Positions 28,371 to 36,932 of a stretch of 64,000 nucleotides of DNA are shown piece by piece. The notes under the pieces were generated by a model. The model worked only from the letters and a program-made list of their open reading frames with translations. It was not told where the DNA came from and did no database searches. Origin of the DNA: [Clostridium] fimetarium (GTDB lineage Bacteria; Bacillota; Clostridia; Lachnospirales; Lachnospiraceae); assembly GCF_900111235.1 (NCBI RefSeq), contig NZ_FOJI01000010.1:124001-188000 (forward strand). Reading direction: 5' to 3'. The position numbers and the translations under genes were made by a program. Numbering within the stretch: position 1 is the first letter of the stretch; every line of letters begins with the position of its first letter.

Positions 28371-28619
28371 TACACCATTTTTTACACCATTTAAGTGTTC
28401 TTACATAAAGCCAGACAACACCTGATAAAAAGAAAGAAGTCCCACAAGCCCCTAAAGTAGGAGCCTATGAGACCTGATAACGTAAGACAACAGCAACTAC
28501 GCTCTAACAAGACGAGAGTGCTAATTTTTTTATTTTATTTTCTGGTAAGCTTCATGTTTACTTGGTTTTTAGATTCGAAAATTTTTATAAAATGCCTTTT
28601 TAGGGATTTTTACACCATT
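28371..28619 (-). repeat. Cassette-boundary repeat R3, long form
   Basis: Two TACACCATTTTTT repeats, ATAAAGCCAGACAACACC, hairpin B (28439-28473), TGATAACGTAAGACAACAG, one GAGTGCTAA, then a tail whose minus strand reads NGVKIPKKAFYKNFRI and ends at TTTTTACACCATT. Direct repeats therefore flank the ~250-bp unit. It lies 80 bases after the hydrolase gene and probably terminates that operon. Confidence 0.75.
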
Positions 28620-28699
28620 ACTATAACAATATCAGTGTTCTTCTCCACCACTATTATCTAACCAGATATTTTCATTTTCAAATCATTTAAAACTGGAAT

Positions 28700-29749
28700 T
28701 TAGTTTTTCATTTGACCATTTATATAATATGTAAATGAATTATTATAATCTGCTCTAAAGCATACAGTCGCAGAACCATCTGTAAGATTATATACAACCG
28801 ACCAGCATTCATCACCGGGAATTACATGTTCTGCAAGAAGCTTTAGGGCTTCCTCTTCTGTAAGAATTCCGCCACACTGGCTTAAGGCATTCTTATAAGC
28901 ATTATATCTATCTGTTCCAAATCCATTCATCGTGGCTAGTGGGAAATTCGTCATAATCATATAGTTCTTATCTGGTTTAATAACTTGCATTTTACCGTCT
29001 ATCCACTCTATAACTGCTATATTACCTTTGGCATCTCCAATCATGTAATGGCTCAAAGGATAGTTTGCTACAACATCATAATTTTCTAAAAATGCAATTG
29101 CCTCTTCCACATTAGAAGCATTATTGAGAACTGCAGTTGTTATTACCCCATCATAAAGATTCTGCTTATCAGTATCATTACAACGAGAATCTGATGCTGT
29201 GGCCACGGCAATCGCAAGGCCATTTTCATTAATGCCATTACATGCCATATATAAAGTAGCGTTTAAAAGTAACTTTTCATTTATATTGAGACCATCCGTT
29301 GCATCGACTATTTCTCCAGCATTACCAATTACCATGCTTTTCTTTCCAAGATTCATATTCATAACAACTGGTGTCTTTTTTTCATCTGATATTGACTTGT
29401 CAATATCACTACATAAAAGTATATCTCCATCTGGTGTTTTAGCATAGAATGCAGAGCATCCATGTTTATTAACAAGCTTTCCATAAAAGTTAAGTGAAAG
29501 TTTGTTATATAGAAATGTCTCCAGTTCTTTGTTGGTGTTTATCTCAGTCTTCATTAAGTCATCAAAATACATATCACCATGTAATTCTATTGTAAATGCC
29601 TGTTCATCACTAATCTGTTTAACCGATAAGGCTGTAAGGATTTCGTTATGATACATGATTAACACAGCAATCATAATCACTAACACAATTGCACTAAAAG
29701 CAACGAGTATCCTTTTTATGATTTTCAATACTTTGTTTTGATGCTTCAT
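28700..29749 (-). CDS. Membrane-anchored choloylglycine-hydrolase/C45-type amidase (Ntn-hydrolase)
   Basis: A 349-residue protein with one N-terminal membrane helix (ILVAFSAIVLVIMIAVLIMY). The HGCSAFYAKTPDGD motif resembles the nucleophile Cys region of linear amide C-N hydrolases, where Cys is exposed by self-cleavage. Further signs are GNAGEIVDATDGLN, NGINENGLAIAVA and IGDAKGNIAVIEW, all typical of the fold. It would cleave an amide bond of a small molecule at the outer membrane face; the substrate is unknown. Coupled by an ATGA overlap to the TetM-like gene upstream, an unusual partner. Confidence 0.7.
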   Translation of the reverse strand: MKHQNKVLKIIKRILVAFSAIVLVIMIAVLIMYHNEILTALSVKQISDEQAFTIELHGDMYFDDLMKTEINTNKELETFLYNKLSLNFYGKLVNKHGCSAFYAKTPDGDILLCSDIDKSISDEKKTPVVMNMNLGKKSMVIGNAGEIVDATDGLNINEKLLLNATLYMACNGINENGLAIAVATASDSRCNDTDKQNLYDGVITTAVLNNASNVEEAIAFLENYDVVANYPLSHYMIGDAKGNIAVIEWIDGKMQVIKPDKNYMIMTNFPLATMNGFGTDRYNAYKNALSQCGGILTEEEALKLLAEHVIPGDECWSVVYNLTDGSATVCFRADYNNSFTYYINGQMKN

Positions 29750-32448
29750 TTGTTATTCCCCCTATTTCCTTCTTTCATTTCTTTTGGCACTGCGTCAGCG
29801 ATAAGATTTCTATGCTGTTCCTGACCCGCTCTAAAATCATGAATGATTTTTTGATTAATATCAATGATTTCTGTTTCAAGTTCCCTTGCAGAAATAATCC
29901 TGCAACCTATTCCCCTTATGATCATCTGTTCCAGTCCATCTGAAGTAGCAACTGTAATACTGTATTTTTCTTCATTTTCATATGCAAACCTTTCAATATA
30001 CTGATCTGCGGTCTCATCCTGCTTTGTGTAAACAATGCTGATATTATTATATTGAACTACTTCTGTTTCATGCCCTTTTATTTTGTATGCATCAAACACA
30101 ACAATCAGTGTACAGTTCCTGACGCCCTGATAGTTCGACATAATATCAAGGAGTCTTCCACGTGCAGCATCGATTCCTACTTTTGCAAGTTCCTTAAGCT
30201 CGTCCCATGCAAAAATAATATTGTATCCATCTACAAGCAGATATTTTTCTTTTGAAACAGCAAGTCTTTTATATACACTACTTCCCACATGTTCATCTGA
30301 ATAATCCTGAATTTTTCGTCTTACAACAGTGCGTCTTCTGACTCCTGTCTTTTCACTACTGTTCGCATAAAATGTCTGTTTCATAATTGCATCAATTTCC
30401 TCGTCATCTATCCACTCATCCATGACTGATCTGTGTGTCCTTACATCCTCTTTTTCTTCTTGTTCCTCTTTTACATTTTCCTTTAGAACAAATGGCAGAT
30501 GCATGTAATCCTTTACAGTTTCCCAGCTCACTGTAAATCCTGAACCATTTGCACAAAAAACAGATCCCGAAGGATTTTCTGTATCTCTGTCTGGATCATA
30601 CTCTGAGGCACTGATCACTTCCAGCGCATTATGGCAGACGCCATATCCTTTATAAGAGCAGAAAAGCCTCCCAAATCCTTTTGTATATGCTACGACTTCA
30701 GTATGATATCCACGCATATTTACCACAGGTACACTTCCACTCAGCATCGTCATTCCATCCTTGGTACCAGCCAGTTCAAATGTACCTTTCATTTTTTCAA
30801 TATCATTCATCGCCCTGCCGATCGTATTTTCGGGCACTTCTAATAAAAATTCATAATATGGTTCAAGGAGCACTGATTCCGCCTGCATAAGCCCGTGTCT
30901 TACAGCACGGTAGACTGCCTGCCTGAAATCCCCACCCTCCGTATGTTTCTGGTGTGCCCTCCCCGAAACCAGCGTGATCTTCATATCTGTGACTGGAGCT
31001 CCTGTCAAGACTCCTGCATGATCCTTTTCACGAAGATGGGAAAGAATAAGCCTCTGCCAGTTCCTGTCAAGAATATCTTCACTGCAGTCACTTTCAAAAA
31101 CAAGTCCGCTCTCTGATTCGCCCGGCTTCATGTTAAGATGTACCTCTGCATAATGCCTTAAAGGCTCAAAATGCCCAACTCCCTCAACCTCGTTTGCAAT
31201 CGTTTCCCTGTAAAGAATATTTCCTTTTCCAAATCCCACTTCCAGTCCAAAACGTTCCAAAATCAGACTCTTTAAAATTTCGATCTGAATTTCACCCATT
31301 ATCTGCGTCTGGATTTCTTGAAGCTTCTCATCCCACACAATATGGAGTTCCGGTTCTTCCTCCTCAAGCAGTCTTAATTTGGGCAGCATCACTGCCGGGT
31401 CACATCCTGACGGAAGTTCAATCTTATAAGTCAGCATAGGCCGGATAAATGGCTGATCAAAGTCCTCCTCGATTCCAAATCCCTGCCCTGGAAATGTCTG
31501 GCTCAATCCGGTAACTGCACAGATATATCCTTTCCCAACTTCATTTACTGCAGTAAATTTTTCGCCTGAATAAATGCGTATCTGATTAACCTTTTCTTCC
31601 CATACATTCTCTACATCTGCATTTTGGAAATTTTTCAGGTTAGAAAGCTGTGATTTGACTTTAAGGCTTCCTCCTGTAATTTTCATATAGGTAAGGCGGT
31701 TTCCCTGTTCATCCCTTACTATTTTAAATACTCTTGCGCCAAACTCTTCCAGCATGAGTTTCTGGCATGAGTATTTTTCAATGCCTGCAAGCAGCTCATC
31801 AACACCATCAAGGCGTAGTGCCGCTCCAAAATAACATGGAAATATTTTTCTTGCAGAAATCATCCTCGTGATATCATCATCTTCAATTTTTCCATTTTCA
31901 AGGAACCTGCCAAGCAGATTTTCATCACATAGTGCTATATTTTCATAAAACGACTCAGACGTGCTTCCATTTTTATCTGCCATAAAATTAATGCAGCTAT
32001 TATTCAGCCTCTTCTGAAGATCATGCATAAGCATTTCCTTATCGGTTCCATTCTGATCCATTTTGTTTACAAATACAAATACAGGGATATCATATTTTTC
32101 AAGCAGATGCCACAGCGTTCTGGTATGCCCCTGCACACCATCAGCTCCGCTGACTACAAGCACAGCATAATCAAGCACCTGCAGTGTTCTTTCCATTTCA
32201 GCTGAAAAATCAACGTGTCCAGGCGTATCCAGAAGTGTTATACTGACCTCCCCATATTCAAGTTCAGCCTGCTTTGAAAAAATAGTAATCCCTCTTGCGC
32301 GTTCAAGCTCGAAAGTATCAAGAAAAGCATCCTTATTATCTACTCTTCCCATTTTTTTAATGCTGCCCGACCTAAATAGCATTCCTTCCGATAAAGTTGT
32401 CTTTCCAGCATCGACATGTGCCAGTATTCCAATATTTAAATGTTTCAT
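29746..32448 (-). CDS. TetM/TetW-like ribosomal protection GTPase with C-terminal NYN domain
   Basis: A 900-residue fusion. The first ~640 residues are an EF-G-like translational GTPase of the tetracycline ribosomal-protection group: G1 AHVDAGKTT, G2 region RARGITI, G3 DTPGHVDF, G4 NKMD. From ~735 a YacP-like NYN domain follows (LLVDGYNIIFAW, LIVVFDAY, DETADQYIE, TVATSDGLEQ) with the acidic residues of PIN-type RNases. Tet(M) itself has only ~640 residues. This fusion is widespread in Clostridia and is not proof of tetracycline resistance; ribosome rescue or RNA cleavage on stalled ribosomes is possible. Base composition is richer in C and G than in neighbours. Confidence 0.85.
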   Translation of the reverse strand: MKHLNIGILAHVDAGKTTLSEGMLFRSGSIKKMGRVDNKDAFLDTFELERARGITIFSKQAELEYGEVSITLLDTPGHVDFSAEMERTLQVLDYAVLVVSGADGVQGHTRTLWHLLEKYDIPVFVFVNKMDQNGTDKEMLMHDLQKRLNNSCINFMADKNGSTSESFYENIALCDENLLGRFLENGKIEDDDITRMISARKIFPCYFGAALRLDGVDELLAGIEKYSCQKLMLEEFGARVFKIVRDEQGNRLTYMKITGGSLKVKSQLSNLKNFQNADVENVWEEKVNQIRIYSGEKFTAVNEVGKGYICAVTGLSQTFPGQGFGIEEDFDQPFIRPMLTYKIELPSGCDPAVMLPKLRLLEEEEPELHIVWDEKLQEIQTQIMGEIQIEILKSLILERFGLEVGFGKGNILYRETIANEVEGVGHFEPLRHYAEVHLNMKPGESESGLVFESDCSEDILDRNWQRLILSHLREKDHAGVLTGAPVTDMKITLVSGRAHQKHTEGGDFRQAVYRAVRHGLMQAESVLLEPYYEFLLEVPENTIGRAMNDIEKMKGTFELAGTKDGMTMLSGSVPVVNMRGYHTEVVAYTKGFGRLFCSYKGYGVCHNALEVISASEYDPDRDTENPSGSVFCANGSGFTVSWETVKDYMHLPFVLKENVKEEQEEKEDVRTHRSVMDEWIDDEEIDAIMKQTFYANSSEKTGVRRRTVVRRKIQDYSDEHVGSSVYKRLAVSKEKYLLVDGYNIIFAWDELKELAKVGIDAARGRLLDIMSNYQGVRNCTLIVVFDAYKIKGHETEVVQYNNISIVYTKQDETADQYIERFAYENEEKYSITVATSDGLEQMIIRGIGCRIISARELETEIIDINQKIIHDFRAGQEQHRNLIADAVPKEMKEGNRGNNK

Positions 32449-32780
32449 ATATCCATCCCTTGATTACATTTTTCATAAATCATAACCATTTGCGAAGCGT
32501 ATTTTCATAATATACTTCATTCCACCATCCAGTGACAACTACATTAGAACGTGCGTACGCGCTGCAAAATAATAACAAAATCAATGAAATAATTGATATT
32601 TTATTCTGTTTCATTGGATGTAATTATATTCACTTATTCTTTATAATTTAATGTTATTGTACTATTGGGGGTATAATTTAACAACTTTTTTATAATTTAT
32701 ACGCAAAATTATTTTTCATATGAAGTAGTTAATGTAAACTCTTCATTTTCAAATCCTGTCAAATCCCCAAATTTTTGGCT

Positions 32781-32954
32781 CTTCCCACCCCTTTTTTCTA
32801 CACCATTTTTACACCAATTATTACACCAAATTCGCAAATTTTGACGCAATCAGACGCCACCTGATAAAACCAACAAGTGCCGTAGAACCCAGTATTTATG
32901 GGATCTACGGCACTTGATAACGTAAGACAAAAATCACAATCTTCTTCCAAGACG
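32781..32954 (-). repeat. Cassette-boundary repeat R4 (hairpin type A)
   Basis: Nearly identical to R1a: CTTCCCACCCC, three TACACCA repeats, AATTTTGACGCAATCAGA, CCTGATAAAA, hairpin GTGCCGTAGA / TCTACGGCAC, TTGATAACGTAAGACAAA and CTTCTTCCAAGACG. Between this and the TetM-like gene (32449-32780) there is only AT-rich spacer. Confidence 0.75.
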
Positions 32955-33043
32955 TGATAATGTTGTAGTTTTAGAACTTAATACCTTCTTGCTCTCCAAT
33001 ACATTAATTTTTCTTCATATTATAGGGCTTGCCATACTATGAA

Positions 33044-33081
33044 ATAACCCAGCCTTCTATAATTTAAGAATGCTGAGTTAT
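33044..33081 (-). terminator. Stem-loop downstream of the MarR-GNAT gene
   Basis: ATAACTCAGC and GCTGGGTTAT pair on the minus strand (one G-U) around an AT-rich 18-base loop, followed by TTTCATAG. The T-run is weak. The rest of 32955-33273 shows no gene. Confidence 0.4.
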
Positions 33082-33273
33082 AGAATTTAATTAATTAACT
33101 AGTTAACTTGTAGGCATAAAACATCTGCAAACTTATCTGGCATTCAACAGGTAATTTATACTCCTTTATCTTTATTAGTCCCCTTAACGGGATTTTTTCT
33201 ACTGATTCAAATAAGAAAGAGTAATATTATTCAATCATTATAAAAATCCTGACCATCCTTTGTTTTATGATTA

Positions 33274-34188
33274 TTATAAATCCAAATCCCAGCGTTCTTC
33301 TATAACATCTTTTCCCCATGCCGGATTTTCATGTGTATGGGTTATCTTAAATCCTTTACTTTTATAAATGTACCTTGCTGTTTTTAGTCTACTTATAGTT
33401 TCGAGAAAAATGTGTGTATATCCTTTCTCTCTGCAGAATTCCAGTGCATTTTCAATAAGTTTTTTTCCTATCCCCTTGCCCCTTGCTTCCGGTTCAAGGA
33501 GAAAAAATCTTAATTGTGCAGTTTTAGTATCAGATTTAGCAATTGCGATGCTTCCGAGTCTTTGTCCGTCCACTTCTGCAATCAGTATACATTCCTTACT
33601 CGCATCAAAATGTTCTATAAATTGATGTATTACCGTATTTACATTGTTGACAAAGACTGAAGATAAATCATATTCGGATGGATATAGAATCTGATGCCGC
33701 AAAATCAAATACTCTATATCATCTTTAACAAAATTACGGATAGTAATTGGATATAAACTTTCTGATACTCTTTTTTTTATAACGCTCATTGCTTCTAAGA
33801 CTTTAGATAACTCTTCCTGCCCTAAATGTTTAAATAGCTGTGAAATTTGTTCATCTGATTTTTTATTAAGTTCTACAATAATGCCTAAACCCTTTTCGGT
33901 AAGAGCAATATAATATACCCGATTATCCTGCTTGGATTGTAACTTAGTAATCAGTTCACCCTTCTCCAAATGTTTAATTATTCTGCTCATATAGCTACGA
34001 TCAATCTCCAGCTGATTGCCTAAAACAATAGCAGTACACTGATTTGTTTTGCATATTTCATGTAAAACTCTGACCTCAGTTAATGAATACTCACTGTCTA
34101 ATATGTGTTGATCTAGTAAGCCTAATACGTTTGTATAAAAACGATTAAAGCTTCTAATTTGAGAAATTGTATTTGATTCATCGTTCAT
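33274..34188 (-). CDS. MarR regulator fused to a GNAT acetyltransferase
   Basis: A 304-residue fusion. Residues ~1-150 are a MarR winged helix (LTEVRVLHEICKTNQCTAIV, RSYMSRIIKHLEKGELIT, DNRVYYIALTEKG). Residues ~155-304 are a GNAT acetyltransferase with the acetyl-CoA loop LEPEARGKGIGKKL. The ATG at 34188 follows AAGGAGG; the upstream frame crosses the promoter and is excluded. Such fusions probably sense and detoxify the same compound. The promoter palindrome just upstream suggests autoregulation. No exporter is adjacent. Confidence 0.85.
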   Translation of the reverse strand: MNDESNTISQIRSFNRFYTNVLGLLDQHILDSEYSLTEVRVLHEICKTNQCTAIVLGNQLEIDRSYMSRIIKHLEKGELITKLQSKQDNRVYYIALTEKGLGIIVELNKKSDEQISQLFKHLGQEELSKVLEAMSVIKKRVSESLYPITIRNFVKDDIEYLILRHQILYPSEYDLSSVFVNNVNTVIHQFIEHFDASKECILIAEVDGQRLGSIAIAKSDTKTAQLRFFLLEPEARGKGIGKKLIENALEFCREKGYTHIFLETISRLKTARYIYKSKGFKITHTHENPAWGKDVIEERWDLDL

Positions 34189-34215
34189 GATTGGTTCCTC
34201 CTTAGTGGAGAAATA

Positions 34216-34266
34216 GTTGACGCTGTCCACAAATATATTGTAGCAAATGTAGTGGACTATGTCAAC
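34216..34266 (-). promoter_or_regulatory. Promoter and palindromic operator of the MarR-GNAT gene
   Basis: TTGACA, 17 bases, TACAAT on the minus strand. It is enclosed by a long inverted repeat: GTTGAC-N3-GTCCAC on one side and GTGGAC-N3-GTCAAC on the other, 21 bases apart. A bound MarR dimer at each half would block RNA polymerase. Confidence 0.75.
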
Positions 34267-34320
34267 TATCTTTTTCATACTAAATATAAATTATATTTTT
34301 ATTTATAAACGAAAACTTTA

Positions 34321-34410
34321 TTACACCATATCCATAAGAAACATAAAGCCAGACAACACCTGATAAAAAGAAGGAAGTCACACAAGCCCCTAAAGTAGGC
34401 GCCTATGAAG
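34321..34410 (-). repeat. Cassette-boundary repeat R5, truncated
   Basis: TTACACCATA, ACATAAAGCCAGACAACACC, TGATAAAAAGAAGGAAGT and most of hairpin B, breaking off at GCGCCTATGAAG. The TGATAACGTAAGACAA half is missing, so a recombination junction lies near 34410. Confidence 0.7.
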
Positions 34411-34747
34411 TATTTCCTTGTGTAAAAAGTGTTATTGATTATATCAGATTTGCCCAAGTAATAAGCAAAATATAGGATAATGGAGATATATAAAACATTG
34501 ATTTGTTAAAGGCAATGTAAATAATTGTAATTATCTCCATCATCTAAAAGACCGTTCAATTTTCTTCGTAATTTATGTATAGAACAAATAAAAAGAATAT
34601 GTCCTCAAAGAATCAAAAAAGGAACATGTAGTAAAATCTTTCTATAAATCTTTACCTAATAATTTTTTTATTTTATAGACATGAACAAATACAAAATAGA
34701 GATTTCTTTTTTAGTTAAATCGGAACTAATATTACAAAGCCCTATAC
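34411..34747. other. Gene-free spacer with an imperfect long hairpin
   Basis: Inverted arms ATGGAGATA (34480-34488) and TATCTCCAT (34532-34540), with inner ACATTG / CAATGT, could fold into a ~60-base hairpin. No gene is supported here. Confidence 0.4.
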
Positions 34748-35013
34748 CTAATAGTTTGCTGCATCGGGATGAACAGTAAGATATTCTTCCAACAACATAA
34801 ATTGAGCCACAAACACGCTTCTTTCTGTCATTTCTGGGCTGTTTAGCCATCCTACTATTTCGCCTTCTGAGGGTTCTCTTTTTAAGAGCGCTCTATAACA
34901 TTTCCCAGTAATCTCCCATTACTTTGTGATGTATTTTTATAGTTTAAAATACCTTCCACTGCTTTTTTTGTTCCCCAAAGATTTAGAAGCATAGTTGTAA
35001 GTTCATAAATCAT
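34748..35013 (-). pseudogene. Small gene broken by a frameshift, family unknown
   Basis: A good GGGAGGT ribosome site precedes an ATG at 35013. The first frame reads MIYELTTMLLNLWGTKKAVE up to a stop near 34880. A second frame then carries on with LLKREPSEGEIVGWLNSPEM and EEYLTVHPDAANY to a TAG at 34748. The composition of both parts looks protein-like and the total length is not a multiple of three, so a single-base indel near the AAAAAG run is likely. The intact protein would have had about 88 residues. No function recognised. Confidence 0.5.
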
Positions 35014-35083
35014 CTTTTTTACCTCCCGATAGTTTTTTACATCTTATAGACAGTATATGAATACCTGCTTTAGACAATTTATA

Positions 35084-35478
35084 TTATTTAAGTAGGTCAC
35101 GTTGTCCTTCATCATTTTTGCCCTGAGTTATACCTTCAAAAGAGTTAAAGAAAACTGTATCATTAATATCATAACGCTTGCCATGTAATTGATGTGGAGC
35201 TGAATCACTTCTTAGATAACCTATTGGAAGAAGTGCTACTGGAACAAGATATTCTGGTAATTCCAAGTTTTTTTTGATAATATCAGCATTAAAATGTCCT
35301 ACCCAAGTGCTACCTAATCCTAAGTTCGTAACTTGAAGTATCATATGAGTTGTGACAATGCTAGCATCAACAACTCCCATGTCTACTTTATCATAAGGCC
35401 TTTTCCAGCTAACTGTGGAATCATAGCACACCAGCAATACTGGAGGTGCATTAAAATGAAAATTATTGCCTATATATT
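35084..35478 (-). pseudogene. Nitroreductase-family gene, N-terminus lost
   Basis: The C-terminal ~130 residues of an FMN-dependent nitroreductase: FNAPPVLLVCYDST, the central MGVVDASIVTTHMILQ helix with NLGLGSTWVGHF, and LPIGYLRSDSAPH. The N-terminal FMN-binding arm (R-SIR motif) is missing; the frame is closed by a TAA near 35480 and directly abuts the terminator of the lipoprotein gene. A truncated enzyme would lack the dimer and cofactor contacts and is unlikely to work. Confidence 0.75.
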
Positions 35479-35503
35479 AAAAAGGAAGGAAGTCAATATT
35501 ATG

Positions 35504-35531
35504 AAAGGGTTGGAATCTTTGATTCCAACCC
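35504..35531 (-). terminator. Terminator of the second lipoprotein gene
   Basis: GGGTTGGAATC, AAA, GATTCCAACCC, TTTC on the minus strand, directly after the stop at 35540. A perfect 11-bp stem with a short T-run. Confidence 0.65.
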
Positions 35532-35539
35532 CTGCTTGA

Positions 35540-36064
35540 TTACTCATTCTTTAAACCGATCTGTGACAATAATGCTCCAGCTTTCTGATTCACCTCATCA
35601 TAGTCATAAAGACTAATGTGATAAATCCCCTCACTTTCAGGTTCCCCTTCCAAATGCAGATAGGATTGAAATACAATCATATAATTGCCACTTTCATTCG
35701 TCTTAATATCACGTATCGTCCCTTCTACAATTTTTTCAGTCTTTTGGCCATCTCTGATTTTGCCGCTCTGCACATTTCCACAGGTATCATCATACGATAT
35801 GACCGTTCCATTTATAGAAGAATAAAATCCCGTAACTTCATTCTCTATATTACCAGATTCCCTGACTTGCTTCGTTAAAAGATTTATTAAGCTCTGCACA
35901 TCCTGTTCCTTTATAGATGACATGATCGTGCTCTTTTCCATCTGTGCTTTTTCATCTGCGTTCTGATTATTTGATTCACTACCATTCGTGGTCAATCTAC
36001 ATGCTGTTGTCATACATGTTATCATCACAACTAATATTGCTGTGAAACATTCTTTCCATTTCAT
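35540..36064 (-). CDS. DUF5104-like lipoprotein, second copy
   Basis: A 174-residue lipoprotein: signal MKWKECFTAILVVMITCMTTAC with Cys22 as the lipid site, then a polar linker and a domain (SSIKEQDVQSLINLLTKQVR, GFYSSINGTVISYDD) like DUF5104. AAGGAG precedes the ATG. It follows the decayed DUF4474 remnant by nine bases, exactly as the copy at 18659 follows its intact surface protein. The pairing was therefore inherited as a module, and here only the lipoprotein survives. Confidence 0.7.
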   Translation of the reverse strand: MKWKECFTAILVVMITCMTTACRLTTNGSESNNQNADEKAQMEKSTIMSSIKEQDVQSLINLLTKQVRESGNIENEVTGFYSSINGTVISYDDTCGNVQSGKIRDGQKTEKIVEGTIRDIKTNESGNYMIVFQSYLHLEGEPESEGIYHISLYDYDEVNQKAGALLSQIGLKNE

Positions 36065-36073
36065 ATAAGCTCC

Positions 36074-36660
36074 TTATTTCCATGATATCCACAGTGTATG
36101 TCCATTCTCATCAAATATCATATTATCATTTCCATTGTACGATCTCTTTAGTTCATTAAATATACTCTCATGACCTGAAAAATCAATACTACCAATAGAA
36201 ACCATTACATCAGGATTAGGATTCTTAAAATTAGCATTAAATCCAGTTACCCACCACTGTTTTACCTTTGGTGACCAGTTAAATATATTCTGAATATTAT
36301 TCTTTGAATAGTAATTATAAAGACTCAATTTCATTGGCAATTCAAAGTTTATTGCATCATAATGCATTTCTTCTTCATAATTCTGTGGTGCAGTATATAA
36401 ACCAATTTCAGCGCCACTGTGTAAATTCCAATAGTCACCTTTCCACAGCCATAACACATAATTATTTCCAGTTGTATTAAAGTGAATATAATTCATATTT
36501 GACCCAATTCTAAATATATCATCATAAAGATCGTTGTACCCAAAACTTCTTTGCCAGGTATCTGGTTGAGAATGATATGCAATATATATTACAATCATCC
36601 TTAACAAAATCAAGTAAATATGCTCCTAATCTAACTTTGATTTTAAAATACTGAAAATTT
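36074..36660 (-). pseudogene. DUF4474 remnant of a second surface protein
   Basis: The last ~165 codons match the C-terminal domain of the 1096-residue surface protein: SFGYNDLYDDIFRIG, GNNYVLWLWKGDYWNL, QWWVTGFNANF, DFSGHESIF. Upstream, homology continues in a different frame (GAYLLDFVKDD, equivalent to the GSYVLQFRYDN region of the intact copy) before ending at repeat-like DNA near 36660. A frameshift lies near 36590. The CBM2, VWA and type 3 repeats are absent, so this is a 3' fragment. Confidence 0.75.
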
Positions 36661-36793
36661 CTATCCAAACTATTTCCTTTTATAAAACATTCCAATCCAA
36701 TATCTATTTCACTTATAGTCGTTAATACTTTACTCTTTCTGGCAGGCATTTTAAATATAAGGCTTCGCCGAGTTGGGAAATTACTATAAAATG

Positions 36794-36833
36794 AAAAAAA
36801 TCCCAAAAGTGCCTATACGTGGCACTTATGAGA
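36794..36833 (-). terminator. Terminator and divergent cassette-boundary repeat R6
   Basis: Minus strand TCTCATAAGTGCC, loop, GGCACTTTTGGGA then seven T. The flank GACGAAAATCAACCACACTTG and the AGACC next to the stem resemble the other R repeats, but the hairpin sequence is different. It terminates the 36933-37661 gene. Confidence 0.65.
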
Positions 36834-36932
36834 CCCTCTAGCAAATGTTGACGAAAATCAACCACACTTGTTGAAGAATCTTCCTGCTTTGGAGAACTAA
36901 TCTCCAAATCCTTCACTAGTTTTATTTACACC

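Noticed and set aside
29746-32448. Annotating the TetM-like gene as a tetracycline resistance gene
   Set aside because: The fused NYN domain and overall divergence place it in a broad clostridial family whose resistance activity cannot be assumed from sequence.
34668-34850. Arg/Lys/Cys-rich open frame MAKQPRNDRKKRVCGS...
   Set aside because: It is a shifted reading of the broken small gene at 34748-35013, whose other frames give normal protein composition.
36522-36806. 94-residue open frame overlapping the DUF4474 remnant
   Set aside because: Only its middle matches the upstream part of DUF4474. The rest is an out-of-frame reading and non-coding repeat DNA.
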